From Obelidium mucronatum (lineage: Eukaryota; Chytridiomycota; Chytridiomycetes; Chytridiales; Chytriomycetaceae), in NCBI GenBank assembly GCA_025765595.1, contig JAIVFH010000055.1, forward strand, positions 62,001 through 126,000: 64,000 nt of DNA, written 5' to 3'. This document shows positions 46,564-58,312 of the stretch, one piece after another. The stretch's first letter is position 1. Every line of letters begins with the position of its first letter. Made by a program: the position numbers and the translations under genes. Under the pieces are notes generated by a model. The model was not told where the DNA came from, did no database searches, and saw only the letters and a list, made by a program, of their open reading frames with translations.

Positions 46564-48375
46564 CTAAAACCCTCCACCGACTTGATGAACATCTTCCAAA
46601 TGCCGCTGCAACAATTCATCAGTCGCAAACAACCGATGACACCCGAGCACCCTGCATTCAAGACTGACAGACTTCCCAAACGCGGATACCGACGAAACGC
46701 CACCATCCATCGGAACAGCCCCCGTATGCAACCCACTATCCAAATGCCGATTCAAATCATATTCGCGACTGAATCGTGCATGACATCCTGGATGCGGACA
46801 CGATATTTGTTTGTCCTTGTCTGAGAGAAGCCATGAGGGTTCTCCAGTGATGGTTGCAATCTCGGATCCATCGACAAAGTTTTCGTGTTGAGCGTTGCTT
46901 GATTTCCTCCTTTTCTTGTTGTTGTCAGTTGTTGTTGTTGTTGGGGCAAGTTCAGGTACAGTGATGTGGAGCCTCATGTGGCGCGTAAGTAGGTGCTTGT
47001 GACCGAATTCGGATGTGCAGCCATCCGCGTTACATTTGTATGGTTTCAAGAGCTCGTGTTTGGTCCGGATGTGTGTTTTCAAGTTTGAGTTCTGGGGTAA
47101 AAGCACAGGTTAGAAAATGAATATATACAACGGGTATCAATACATACAGTCATGAAAACTTTTCCACAGTCTTCAACTGTACAAGCAAACACGGTTCGAT
47201 CTTCGAGAAGGTGGGTCTTGAGATGCATTTGCAGACTATACTTTGTGGTGAAGGTCTTGTTGCATTGTTTACAAATTACTTTATGGTCTTGTTTGATGTG
47301 TGCTTGGAGGAGAGACCATTTGGGGAAAGATGCTTTGCAATTTGGTTGACCACAAAGGTATCTTGATTCCTCTACATATGTTTGTTGGTATCAATTATTC
47401 GTAGTTGCCATAAAAAAAATAGCATCGTTACTTGAGTGGCTCTTTGCAACATGTTCGAGCATGGCCGAAGTTTTGGGGAATCGCTTCTCGCATCCATCAT
47501 GGGTACATTTGTATGGCAACAAGCCCGTGTGCGTCGTCTCGTGTTTCTTGAGTTGCACTTGCTTCGCAAAAGAGTAATTACATCCCTCGAAAGTACACTT
47601 GTGAGGCAACGGATCGGTGTGGGATTTCATGTGTCGATTCAAATGGTAGAGACTGCTGAAACGTGCGGTACAACGTCCTTCAACCACGTCACTACCGTTT
47701 CTGACCAGCCGAGATACGGTTGATGTCAAGGACTTTGCATCATCATCGTCGTCCTGCGAAACTTCCTGATCAGATTCCTGTTGATCGTTTGTGGAATATG
47801 ATCCAAATGTGCATTTGAAGGGTTTCCGAGCTTCAATCGATCCACCGTGTGATAGCATATGGACATCGAGATGGTTTTTCCGACTATATGCTTTGTTGCA
47901 TCCTGAATGTGTGCATTTGAATGGTTTCTGTTCAAGGGGTTGTTGGTTTCAGATAAGTACTTCAAGTGAACTCAAAGAATGCGACTGTTACCTCGCCTGT
48001 GTGACTGAGGAGATGCAGTTTCAGCTTTGCATTCTTTACAAAGGATTTGTTGCAGAACGAGCAAATGAATCCCTTTTTGGTTGATCCAGATGTTGATGGA
48101 CTTGGTGCAGCCCTGTCTGGATTCTGTTGCGGCACATCACTGTCGCCTACATCATCATCTTCCGAATCTTCATGTATTTCGCCCTGGCTTTCATTGTCCA
48201 ATTCTGGGCCAGAGTATTCCGAGTCAGACGACGCAGTTGAAACCACCTTCCGCTTCATCCGTCTCCCACCGACTCTTTTGCCTCCATCGCCATCCTTACT
48301 GTTATCTTGATCAACCAGTGTCTCTTGACTTGACACAGCGAGCGACTCTGTCGATCCAGCTTCACTCACAATCAT
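46564..48375 (-). CDS. transcription factor IIIA
   Basis: TFIIIA binds the internal promoter of 5S rRNA genes and starts polymerase III complex assembly. Four exons, 48375-47992, 47927-47432, 47371-47148 and 47091-46564, give 543 residues. An acidic N-terminus (about 100 residues) is followed by eleven recognisable C2H2 fingers. They include FKCTHSGCNKAYSRKNHLDV, YKCTHDGCEKRFPKTSAMLE, YLCGQPNCKASFPKWSLL, the short VICKQCNKTFTTKYSLQMH and YKCNADGCTSEFGHKHLLT. The finger order, the short KQC finger and the spacing match fungal TFIIIA. Two extra fingers at the C-terminus lie behind a basic linker (NNKKRRKSS). Start codons of this gene and of the next are 51 bp apart. Confidence 0.88.
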
Positions 48376-48426
48376 TTGGAAAAAAAAAAAAGAATTAATT
48401 AATTTAAATATTACATCTCCACTACT

Positions 48427-49840
48427 ATGCCAACCTCGCCAACGGCCGTCACCACGACGACGACCTGTTCCTGCTCAAACATTCGCATTTCCAGCCACAC
48501 TGACGACAACGGCAAACGAGTTGTCGATGAGAAACACATTGTAAGCAGCGCGTGCATTGGCTTGTTCGTTATTGAACCAACACACCCACTAGCAAGTCCC
48601 GCCCGTTGCACTCGACCTCGCCGACACGCTTGTCTGCTTGAACTGCGGCGATACACTGTCCACTGATGGCCTTGGACCCGAGACAGAGCAGACAGAGCAG
48701 AAGGAGCAGAAGGAACCGAGCAAACAGAAGGAGAAAGAGACCACGTCGCAGTGCTTTGGCGGCATCGCCGTCGGGCCGCCGCCGACCAATCAAACGCCGA
48801 CCAATCAGACGCCGACCAATCAGAACATCCGCGTCGGCGACAAACACGCGCGCCGCCTCGCGCTGCGGCAGACGTTTGCGGCGTTCAAAGACGCGCTGCT
48901 CAGCGACGCCGAAGAACGCATTCTGCGCGCCCAGGCGGAGTGCGCGTGGCTGTGCGACCGCATCCAGGCCGCGGGCGGCGAGTGCGAGACGGCGTCGACT
49001 TGGGCTTCGGTTTCGAGTTCGACTGCGTCAACTGCTTCGAACCAAGTCATCGCAAAAGAACCACTCGCGTCAAGCAGCAGCGCGCCAGGCTCCCTGCTGT
49101 CGCAGCATCTGAGCAGCGGAAGGATCGGCGCTACTTCGCCTCCTTCGGCAATTCTGGCTAGCGCCGCCTACACACCTGGTATCGTCTCGTCGGGATCGAA
49201 TTCGGCGTCGAGGGAAAATATTAGCTCGAGTGGGTCTGTGAGCCGAAAAGTTCACTTTAAGGAATTGACATCAGCCACCAACAACGACCCCACCACTCAA
49301 CAATCAACAAAAGATTCATCAAATGTGCCGCCAAACAAGAAACTGCATGATCTAAAGACTGGTTTTGGTGGCAGTGGTGGAAAGAGTATGCCTAGCCCCG
49401 CTGCGCCAAATAATGCAAAAGTTGTATTTGGAAAAACGGAAGACATGTTTTCATTGGATGAAGGCAGCGGCATAGATACCGATGATGATGGAGCGGATAA
49501 ATACCTGACCGATGAAATTGAGGAGGAGGAAGATGAGGAAGAGGAGGGTGAGTCACCACAAACACTGTGCCAAGACCCATTTGATGCTCATTTTTTTTAC
49601 TTTTACGCAGATACATCTCCTATACACAATGTTTCCCTTTTATCATCTTCGTTACCCGTCAACATCATCAAAGATCCGCGAACCAACATTGCGTACGAAC
49701 GGAAACCGAAACCTGCTGCAGCTGATTCTGAGTTTATAGCACCTCATGAGATCGCTGCAAAAAGTTATCAAGCCCAATCTGGCATAAGTGGATCCGTTGT
49801 AGGGAAAATGTCGGCGAGTTACAAAAAGAGTGGGATATAG
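48427..49840 (+). CDS. hypothetical acidic protein with N-terminal Cys pairs
   Basis: Exons 48427-48540, 48593-49547 and 49611-49840 give 432 residues in frame. The first 75 residues hold CSCSN and LVCLNCGD, possibly one zinc site. A Glu/Gln/Lys linker and three PTNQT repeats (48780-48823) follow, then a short helical part (LRQTFAAFKDALLSDAEERI). A long Ser/Gly/Asn-rich region leads to an acidic box (EIEEEEDEEEEG), and the C-terminus is SLPVNIIKDPRTNIAYERKP ... GKMSASYKKSGI. I do not recognise the family. The first half of exon 2 is strongly GC-rich. Divergent from TFIIIA. Confidence 0.75.
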
Positions 49841-49912
49841 TAATCAAAAATCGATCCAAAACGGCATTGTATTATTTGGCAGTTGAAATAAATCCTTGTG
49901 AGTTAATCAAAA

Positions 49913-51330
49913 CTACTTTCGTCGAGGTCTCCGCCGGTTTGCTGAAGTTGATTCATCATCGTCTCCTCCAACTTTCCTGCTACTCGACACACTGCTTGCC
50001 CTTGCAGCTACGTAATCATCCTCGAAATCACTTTCATCGTCCTCTTCCTCTTCTTCCTCACCATCATCATCCTCGGGTATCGCTTCAGAATTGGCGTCGC
50101 CCCTGCTTTCTTCATCCTCCTCAGAGTTTCTAATGTTTCGTTCCTTTTCTTTCGAGATTCGGTCTTCCATTCTCTTTTCTTTCATTTCCTTCTCCTTCTC
50201 CCCTCGTTCCTTCTCGAGCAATTCCTTTTTGATCATGTACTTGCTCTTTTCCTTTTCAATAACAGAGCTTTTTTTGCCAACCTCATCAGTACTTGTATTC
50301 AAGCCACCACTAATGTTGGAATCCCCGCCACGTTTCTCCCGCTCGTCCTTCTCGCGTTGCATCTGCTCTTCACGCTCGCGCTCCATCCTTTCCTTCTTGA
50401 GCATATATTTACTCTTCTTTTCTGAACTGACTATTGGGCGACCGCGTTTTTTCGCCGATGCTGTTGCAGCTGCAGCTGCTGCTGTCGCGGCAGCTGACTG
50501 CGTGGAAGCAGCAATAACAGCTGCAACCCCACCAGCTGTAGTGCTAACGGAGGGAGTCTCTATTTGATGATGGACGGGAGTAGTCAAACCTTCCTCTGCA
50601 ACTCGCATGAACGCAGCGGCACTACTACTACTACAACTAGCAGCAGATGCAGACGGTGGAGTCCGTGGATCTGTTTCTGCTGATTGGTTACTGATGGAAT
50701 CACGCCGTGTTGGTGAAGGATCAAAGTTGGTCGGTCCTCCTCCTCCTCCTCCCCCTGGAGCTGATATTGAGAAATTTGTAGATGAAGTACTGAGTTTGCG
50801 TTTTTTGTGACTTTGGGCTGGTGCTGTCGACGGTGACAAGTCATGATTGATTGCGATAGACAGTTTGTGTTGTAACGGCTCTTCTCCACGATGAGGAGGA
50901 GGAGAAGGAGGTACGAAGTCGGAGGGAAGATTGAATTCCGATTCTTCAAGAGCAATGGCGTGTTCGTTGGACTGGTCATTTTTGAATCGTTGAGTATTTC
51001 GAGTTTTCTCTGGCCACTCATACACACAAACAGACCACTGAATCAAGCATCGGTAAGTCATATGTCTCAGCCAAACTTTTCCATAGTTGATTCGATGAAA
51101 TGTATGCAGATCCATGGGGAGTGTGGGCGTTTACGGATTTGAGGATCGATATCATACGAAAATGCTTGTGGAGGCCTGGTTTACCATCATACGAAAGGGA
51201 TTTAACCAAAAAAAAAAACTGCAATTCAGATGGGTTTTTTGTGGGGGTTTTTCTTCAAGGTACCGATGGGTCGTGTGGCGCAGACGGCTTCGAAAAGTGC
51301 ACTCTCAGCTTCAAGAGATAGATTTGTCAT
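49913..51330 (-). CDS. EAF7: chromatin modification-related protein EAF7 / MRGBP
   Basis: Subunit of the NuA4/TIP60 histone acetyltransferase. Exon 1 (51330-51264) and exon 2 from 51175 join to CATRPIGLHKHFRMISIL, the family signature; ISSNQLWKSLAETYDLPMLD is the second conserved helix. The following exon reads EWPEKTRNTQRF and SEFNLPSDF, again EAF7-like. The junction between them (about 51040) is not resolved: the only in-phase GT-AG pair is 22 bp apart, so there is either a one-base break or an unseen splice form. The C-terminal half is low-complexity: Ala runs, an AT-hook-like KKRGRPIVS, two KSKYMLKKE/KSKYMIKKE repeats and an acidic end. The position next to CENP-A may be chance. Confidence 0.85.
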
Positions 51331-51545
51331 TTTCAAGGTGATAAATAAATGAGAATAATTCTGATTTTAATAAATATTATAACGAGCGACAAACTACTAG
51401 AGACTTAACGAGACAGACTCGTTTGAACGCATCTATCTCCCCTCCAACCATCCACAGCCCTCCCCCGACCAAAAAAACACAAAGCAGAGTCCAAAAAAAA
51501 AAAAACGAACAAAAGAACAAGCCCGCTTCATCATCTTTTTTTTTT

Positions 51546-52341
51546 CTATGCGAGTCCTCGGTACCCATACGCTCCACGAATACGACGCGCCAGTTGGATA
51601 TCCTTTTGCATAATCGTCACACGTTTTGCATGTATAGCACATAAATTGGCGTCTTCAAATAAATGAATCAGGAATGATTCAGCAGCTTCTTGAAGTGCCA
51701 TGATTGCTGTGCTTTGGAGACGGAGACCGGTTTCTTGGTCGAATCTGTCTTTGGTATATTCTTGGACAATTTCACGGACCTTCCAAATGAAAAATTGAAT
51801 CAATGGTTAATTTTTTTTGGAGCCAGGTGTGTGTGTGTGTGTTGTTCGTGGGGTGGTTGTGGGGAGCGTAAGTGGCGGTGCGAACTATCAGCTCCTAAAT
51901 TCCAAGACCCCAGTCCCTTCATCAATCCCCCAAAAATCAAACGACACATCCCGGAATCCAATTCATTATCCCACCAGTCCGAAACTACTCGCGTTTTCAA
52001 GCTCGTGGATATCCGAATTAATGTTGAATCTAGGCAAGGGGGGGTGCTGGTTTTCCTACCACACGCGCGAAGGGCAGCTTCCGAAGCAGTAGATCTGTGC
52101 TCTTCTGGTACTTTCTAATTTCTCTAAGAGCGACAGTTCCTGGTCTGTATCGATGTGGCTTCTTTGTCGCTTTCGGGACAGCTGAGATAAAAATAAATGT
52201 CAACAATCTGTTTTTGAACAACAACTAAAACAACCCCCCCAAAAAAAGCACCAAACTCTTTGTAGCTCTCTTTGGAGAAGTTGAAGATGGAATGCTCTGC
52301 CGTGGCTTCTTTGCTGGTGTTGCTGCTTTTGTGCGTGCCAT
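51546..52341 (-). CDS. CENP-A: centromeric histone H3 (CENP-A/Cnp1)
   Basis: Three exons, 52341-52257, 52181-52060 and 51779-51546, give 146 residues. The histone fold is H3-like, but loop 1 is longer and divergent ([17 protein letters not shown]), closely following the form of fission-yeast Cnp1. [20 protein letters not shown] and [17 protein letters not shown] are the H3/CENP-A core. The family hallmark is the extra loop-1 residues, present here, plus a C-terminal extension (AYGYRGLA). The N-tail begins [16 protein letters not shown], unusually like canonical H3. It lies between EAF7 and the divergent DRC8 gene, 93 bp from the latter's start. Confidence 0.9.
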
Positions 52342-52434
52342 CCGTTTTGTGTTTTTTTATTTTGTCTGTTTTTTGTCCAGACACAAAAAAAAAGCACCCA
52401 CTACACTACATTTAAAAATCCGTTAACAAAAACC

Positions 52435-53241
52435 ATGTCGAATCTCGACGCGAATCTTGTCAGAAGAATTAAAAGCGGTACGGTAAATTTGATTCTTTTC
52501 TCTCTTTTTGGGGGCTTAAATTGATCAAATCAGCTTTCGACACGTTTGATCAGGCGAACAACGGCACCTGCGATGGTACAAACTTATAATGTGGATCTCC
52601 GTTGCTCCATATGTATAACTTCTCGCTTTTGAAAAGTCAGAGAAATTGGAACAGTTATTCGATCTCTTGGAGTTAACCCAAGTGAAGAACAGTTAAGAAC
52701 ATGGGTCAAAGAGGTACCAAAAAAAACAAGGAAGAGATGCAAAATTTTTTGAATCAGCTGCAGTAGGCTTCTCTTAATAGTGATCTAATCAGAATCCTTT
52801 TTTGAAATCATTTATCTAGATGGAAGAGGAAGAACCAACAGGATACATCCAATACGATAAATTCTTTAAGCTCTGCAGCACACAAGTTTTCAGTTCGAAT
52901 GCTGCGATTCGGAACGATGAAGAAGAGATTTATCGCGCCTTTGTTTCGCTGGATGCTGAAAAGAAGGGGTATTTGCTTCCAGAGGATTTGAAGCGGTTCA
53001 TGATGACAGAAGGTGAACCGTTTAGTATGGAGGAAGTGGAGGAAATGCTCGCTGTAAGTTTTTCTATTCGATGGCCCGTTTTCTTGGGAATCTTATTAAT
53101 TCTTTCACCAGGCTTGCACAGACCCCTCTGACAATCGCGTGTACTACGAAGGTACTTAAGCATCAGCAATTTAAATATCAGCTGATCTAATTTTATTTGT
53201 TTTTGATAGACTTTGTTTCTTTATTGGCATCAAACGATTAG
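52435..53241 (+). CDS. dynein regulatory complex subunit 8 (EFCAB2-like EF-hand protein)
   Basis: DRC8 is an EF-hand component of the nexin-dynein regulatory complex of motile flagella. Six small exons, 52435-52477, 52534-52575, 52637-52713, 52820-53053, 53112-53151 and 53210-53241, give 155 residues. The hallmark is FDQANNGTCDVREIGTVIRS, matching EFCAB2. AFVSLDAEKKGYLLPEDLKR is the third EF-hand; calcium ligands are largely degenerate. A centrin or calmodulin is less likely because of the DVREIGTVIRSLG motif. Its presence is evidence for a flagellated stage. Convergent with ARMC9, 69 bp between stops. Confidence 0.85.
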
Positions 53242-53310
53242 AAAACCCGAAATAAAATCACAACTCAAATTTCCAAAATCTAGGGCTGTTTTTGTTTCAG
53301 TGATGTAGAT

Positions 53311-56300
53311 TTAGTTAATTGGCGTTCTGGCAAGCTTGGGTCTTGTGGAGAAACCCGTGTTAAATTCACGAATTCTGTAAACAAAGCCGAATCAAAACAG
53401 TGTCTCGTTGAAAAAAAAATTCGAATGTCACTAACTCGTTTTCAGTCACCGGGACATTTACTACAGGCTTTTTGCCTTTTGCCACAGATCCAGTAACGTT
53501 GGTATCTGTCGGCCAAGCTACAGTTGTTTCCAAAACGGCTGCTGCTGCTTTCTTATTTCCATCATCTTTTTTCAATGCAGGTGTAATAGATCTCATAGTT
53601 GGAGTTTTAGGTCTCTTCATTTCGTGTACTGCCGGGGTTCCTTTGAAAGGAGTCGTTGTAGACCTGCGCAGCGGCTCATCTGAGACAACTCCAGCAAGTC
53701 CGCCTGTTCCACTTCGCTTAGTTAGCCGAGAATGCGATCTTGATGTCAAGGCTGCGTTTATGTTTGGGTTGGCGTAGATTAGGAGGATATCCGTTCCGGC
53801 CTTGTCGCGGGGAAAAGAGGGAATAAGCTGATCAAAATCTTCTTCTGGCTCTTGCTCCTTTAGAAGATTTTTTGAAGGTTGGTTAGTTCTTTTTTTTTCA
53901 TATGAGTTTTGTCAAATCTTCAAAGATACCTCATCATCGTCATCGTCCTCTTCATCTTCATCTTCTCCATCTTCTGAAATATTGTCATCAACTTGGTTTT
54001 GATCGGCGCTAGTCGTTGTGTACATTTGTTCCAGCACGAAATTGATTTGTCCCTTCACTTGCTCATTTGCATTCTTTTGCAAATACAAGAGGGACTCATT
54101 CAAACGCAGTGTTTTGGCGCATTCTCTGAAATCTGGTTCAGAGAGAAGAGAGTAGAGGGCGCCATTTACGTATGTTTGAATCTTAGGAAAGGGGTGAAAA
54201 ATGAGCATCATCAGTAACCATCAAGAAAAAAAAATGGAGTAATTTTTCAAGCACCTGCATGCTATCGATTTCAAGTAGTCCGATTAGAGTTTCCACAGTT
54301 CTAACTGGATTAACCAGACACTGTTTTCTCCCACTTGTCCTCAAGCAGAGGTTCATAAACAAGGCAGTTCCATATTCGCAGCTGTAATCACTCAGAGAAT
54401 CTGATTTCTCCAATAAGGTATGAAGGAATTCAAGAACTTTCAAGTTGTTCATTGTGGTTTGAGCGCTTCGTCTTTTCCAAAAAAAAAAAAAAAAAAAGTC
54501 AGTTTCGTGAGCAAACTTAAAACGTTTCAAAAAATACCTCAAACTCAGCTTCTGAAGTGTTCCGAGTAAATTTTGCTGATACAGAGAATCACGAGTTTCA
54601 TGAATCATAGCATTCACCAGAGCTGCTGTGATTCCAGCCTCTCCCTTGCCAGTCTCCGATCCAAGAATATAATCGCGTCCAATGCTCTCAGATGTAATTG
54701 AGTTGAGGAATCTTGCTAGTTGTTCACAGACAATGTGTGGGCCGGTTTGTAGTAATGGTATGATAATATCCTATTCATTGTGTAAACAAAACATCTCAGA
54801 ATATTTTTTGGTCCAAACCTGTCCAGAAGAGATTCCTAGAACATCGTTATCCAAAAATATCTTTAAAATGCGCCTCTTTTCGGGGATGTTTGCCGCATGT
54901 GTGAGTCGCTATTTTTCATATAAACCGAATGTGTTACATTGTGTCAAAGAGGTTTAGATCTTGGGTCTATTACCATACGTAGGGCCTGTAAAACGAAGGC
55001 TTGCTTTCTGAAAGTTTCTTCGTCACCCATTTCTTTCATATCTCGTAGAATCATATTATAGTCCAGGTAGTTTTCTAATGCGTCCATCATACTTGGTTCA
55101 ATTGTTGCTCGATAACTGGTTTGAGAGGGAGCTCGAGTGTGATTAACCACGTTGCTTTCTTTGCGAGAATGAATTGCGGTTGGAGGTGCTGGCGTACTTC
55201 TTTGTTTTGTGCCATGCCTGCCGTATTGTATTTGAGTACTGGGGCAAGTGAAAAAAAGATACTTCCTTACACTGACTGTGGGATGGCCGACTGTCGCTGA
55301 TCCATGCGCTCAATTTCGTCGTAATTTTGCCTCTTTACGGTGGAGTTCTTTTTAAACTCCCCGACTCGCTGGCAAATGGAGCCCAAATACGAAGCTGTGA
55401 TTTTCTCTCCGTTTATACATGCAGCGAGGGTCTGGACGAGTTCCGATGCGATAGTCAGCAGATTATGATAGTCTCTTTGCAATCCGCGATGCTTTGATGT
55501 GATTTCTCGCTCATTTTCTTGGAGCTCATAAATTTGGTGTTTGAGGTCTTTCAATTCGAGTTTCGTTTCTGATTGAATAAAAAATCAGTACCTTATAGAA
55601 AACAATACTCTATCTTGTGCGGAAATTACCTTCTGCATCTTGAGCAGGTCTCAAGTCAACGCCGCTAAGAATCCTTAAAATCCGTGGAACATGTGCTGCA
55701 CGCAGTGCACTTCCAAGAAATGAATCTAGACGCGACTCCAGATCCGTCACGTGTCTTTCTGTGAATATTTCGTTGAAAGACGGGTGGGCTCGGGCGTCGG
55801 GAACGTATGGGAGCGCGTAATAAGAGAGGAATTGAGTTGTTTTACAAAGATCTGCGCCTCTTGTTTCCAAGAATAATTTAAACGCGTCCATTGTGGAAGA
55901 TATTGAGTAATTCTGTTTTTTGGTGTGTTAAAAACATTCCACAAAAACACCAGATTCTCTGACGATATATACCTTTGCTGCCGACTTTCCCACAAAGGGA
56001 TGAATAGGAAATACCGCGAAATAAACATTCACTTGAAATTCAAGCTTTTGATAAAGTGGATCGCTTTTGACGGTGTTTGGAGGAAAGTGTTGATCCCACT
56101 GTTTAAAAAATTCGGCTCGATTTCCATCATGAAATGCGATCATAAAGCGATTCTATAATATTTCAAAAATCAAGTATTATCTGAGTGGGCTGGACTATAT
56201 GTAGGATCGCTTACTTTGACTTCTTCCAGACGAGTCTTTGCATCTGGATCTTCACCCGATGATGAAATGCTGTCGCCTTCAGGCCCTCTGCCTCTGAGAC

Positions 56301-56406
56301 CGCATTCTTGATCGAACGATGCCGTGGTGGTTCTGTAGTCTGCATACCGTAGATATTCCCGAATGAGAGTATTCACGTCGATTTCACGTTTTGGATCCAA
56401 CAACAT
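53311..56406 (-). CDS. ARMC9: ARMC9-like LisH/armadillo ciliary protein
   Basis: ARMC9 localises to the base and tip of cilia; its loss causes a ciliopathy in humans. The start at 56406 opens a LisH motif (VNTLIREYLRYADYRTTTAS with CGLRGRG). YFAVFPIHPFVGKSA and the MDAFKLFLETRGADL region follow, then a coiled coil (LKDLKHQIYELQENEREITS). The armadillo part includes LENYLDYNMILRDMKEM, NGALYSLLSEPDFRE and VKGQINFVLEQM. The last exon ends in GFSTRPKLARTPIN after an intron spanning about 53370-53430. There are roughly ten introns; internal ones (for example 56150-56215, 55890-55975, 54480-54540) were seen but not all placed to the base. One intron holds a ~17-base A run (sense). Confidence 0.8.
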
Positions 56407-56639
56407 TTTTTGAACTGATTATTTTTTGAACTACTACTTCTGCTTGCCCTTTGCTTTAAAACGTTTTTAAGCTGATATTAAGCGGCAGATGCGAAATGAT
56501 AGCCCGTGCTGGGCTCCAAGTCTAACCTCCATCTGACTGTTTATCCTGAGAAAATAGCTTCGCCTTCACTGCTCGATTTGAAAGCCGCCGACTATAAGTA
56601 TAGCTTTCTCTTTTTCTTGTACATTCTTTTGCATGAAGG

Positions 56640-58280
56640 ATGCTAGAAATCCCACTTGAAGTTTCAGAACTGATCGTCCGACACCTCCCCGTCGACAAAC
56701 ACTTGACGTCTATTGGATTTGCCAGTTCCTCCTTCGGCGGTCTCATCTTCTTCAACCAACACTCTGCAAACTCTCACTTTACCCAATGGACGGAGAACCC
56801 ACTCAACCAAAAGAGCCTTATCTCCCTTGAGACATCAGCCGAAGCATGGAACTCTCTTCCATTTATTTACAAATGCGCTTCTTACAATCGCTGGTTCCTG
56901 ACTGGTGGAAGCAAACGGGAGTGGTACTTGAATCCAATGACAAGGAGTGTAGGACTGAGGCTGCACAACCACTTTAAAGTCAGCAATCCAACTTATTCAT
57001 ATGGCTACCAGTACTTTAGCGTGGCTACCTATCGTGGCCTCTTGGAAGTTGTCCAAGAGTGTGCTGAAGTCCTTCCACGCCGTCCAAGTTTTGATTTGAC
57101 AGACTGCCTACCGAGTCTCATCAATCAAGCGCTTGGTCGAAACCATTCTGATTTGGCTCACTTCTTGATAAATCTTGCCTGTTTTGATCCTGCTGCGAGA
57201 GATGGTGAAATCCTTTCCACAGTAGCTGGGAAGAATCAATCGGCGCTTGTTGAAAAGGTTCTCAAAGATCCTCGTATAGATAAGGTTATCCTGAATATTG
57301 GGTTGTATTCTCTGAAATGTGCTGTTTGGAATGGGCACTTTGAGGTGATTCAATGTATGATGGAGGATCCTCGAATAAGAAGGCTTGAAAAAGAGAGTAA
57401 CGAAGCGTGCTGTTCTGCTCTTTGCGAAGACAATCCGATATGGGCGATCGTTCAATACTTTGTCGGTTTGGATGGTTTTGATCCGTCCGTGCGTGATTCT
57501 GCTATTCTCTCCGCAACCTGCTCAAGTGGAAATATGAATCTGTTTTATACCTTTTTTCAAGATCCTCGTGTTGATCCAGCCGCGTGTTCAGACTGTATTA
57601 GATCCGCGGCAGTAAACGGTCGCGTGGAAATGCTTCAAGTGTTGCTGGATGATGGGCGGGCAGACCCTGCCCACCCCGACAATGAAGACAGTCTTTCTTA
57701 TGCAAGCTCCCAAGGTTTTTTTGAAGTCGTGGATTTGCTGTTGCGGGATGGAAGAATGGATCCTTCCGGAAATGAAAATGCTCCCGTCATTGGTGCAGTT
57801 GAAAATGGGTCTCTTGAACTTGTTCGCCTCCTTCTGGCGGATCCTCGGGTAGATCCTTCTGGAAACGGCAATGAAGCAATTCATATTGCAGTGGTTTCCG
57901 GAAAGTTGGAACTTGTGAATGAACTGCTTCTCGATGAACGTGTTGACCCAGAAACTGCCACGTGGCAACCAGCTATGCATTGGGCGGCAATTGGCGGACA
58001 TGTTTCCATAATGAAGCGCCTTTTACTGGACTCACGTGTGGATCCTGCGCCTCTGATTCTTGAAGCTAACGTGGATTGGTTTCTTGAAGTTGCCGATATT
58101 CTTTCCCAAGACTCTAGATTGGGTCCAAATGAAATATCAGCTGTTTCCGAGCTGAAAACGATTGTTGCCGCGTTTCAAAATCCAGGAGATGTCGACCCGA
58201 GTACAGTGAACTTGCCCTTTGAACGGAGGCGGACAAATGAAATTCTGCAGCGCATCGTAAGAGAGCACAAATTGAAATGA
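56640..58280 (+). CDS. ankyrin-repeat-like protein with F-box-like start
   Basis: Single exon, 546 residues. The N-terminus LEIPLEVSELIVRHLPVD resembles an F-box helix. About ten degenerate ~30-residue ankyrin-like units follow, with the recurring phrase NGRVEMLQVLLDDGRADPA, GSLELVRLLLADPRVDPSGN and ELVNELLLDERVDPE. This RVDPS-type ankyrin family is commonly expanded in chytrids and some amoebae (from memory). The role may be a substrate adaptor for ubiquitin ligases, an inference from the F-box-like start only. No intron, no disruption. Confidence 0.75.
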   Translation: MLEIPLEVSELIVRHLPVDKHLTSIGFASSSFGGLIFFNQHSANSHFTQWTENPLNQKSLISLETSAEAWNSLPFIYKCASYNRWFLTGGSKREWYLNPMTRSVGLRLHNHFKVSNPTYSYGYQYFSVATYRGLLEVVQECAEVLPRRPSFDLTDCLPSLINQALGRNHSDLAHFLINLACFDPAARDGEILSTVAGKNQSALVEKVLKDPRIDKVILNIGLYSLKCAVWNGHFEVIQCMMEDPRIRRLEKESNEACCSALCEDNPIWAIVQYFVGLDGFDPSVRDSAILSATCSSGNMNLFYTFFQDPRVDPAACSDCIRSAAVNGRVEMLQVLLDDGRADPAHPDNEDSLSYASSQGFFEVVDLLLRDGRMDPSGNENAPVIGAVENGSLELVRLLLADPRVDPSGNGNEAIHIAVVSGKLELVNELLLDERVDPETATWQPAMHWAAIGGHVSIMKRLLLDSRVDPAPLILEANVDWFLEVADILSQDSRLGPNEISAVSELKTIVAAFQNPGDVDPSTVNLPFERRRTNEILQRIVREHKLK

Positions 58281-58312
58281 GAATGCCCACAGATTGCAAT
58301 ACTTTTTCATTT

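Noticed and set aside
56640..58280. Horizontal transfer of the intronless ankyrin-type gene
   Set aside because: Such single-exon ankyrin genes are, as far as I recall, common in chytrids; base composition matches the neighbourhood.
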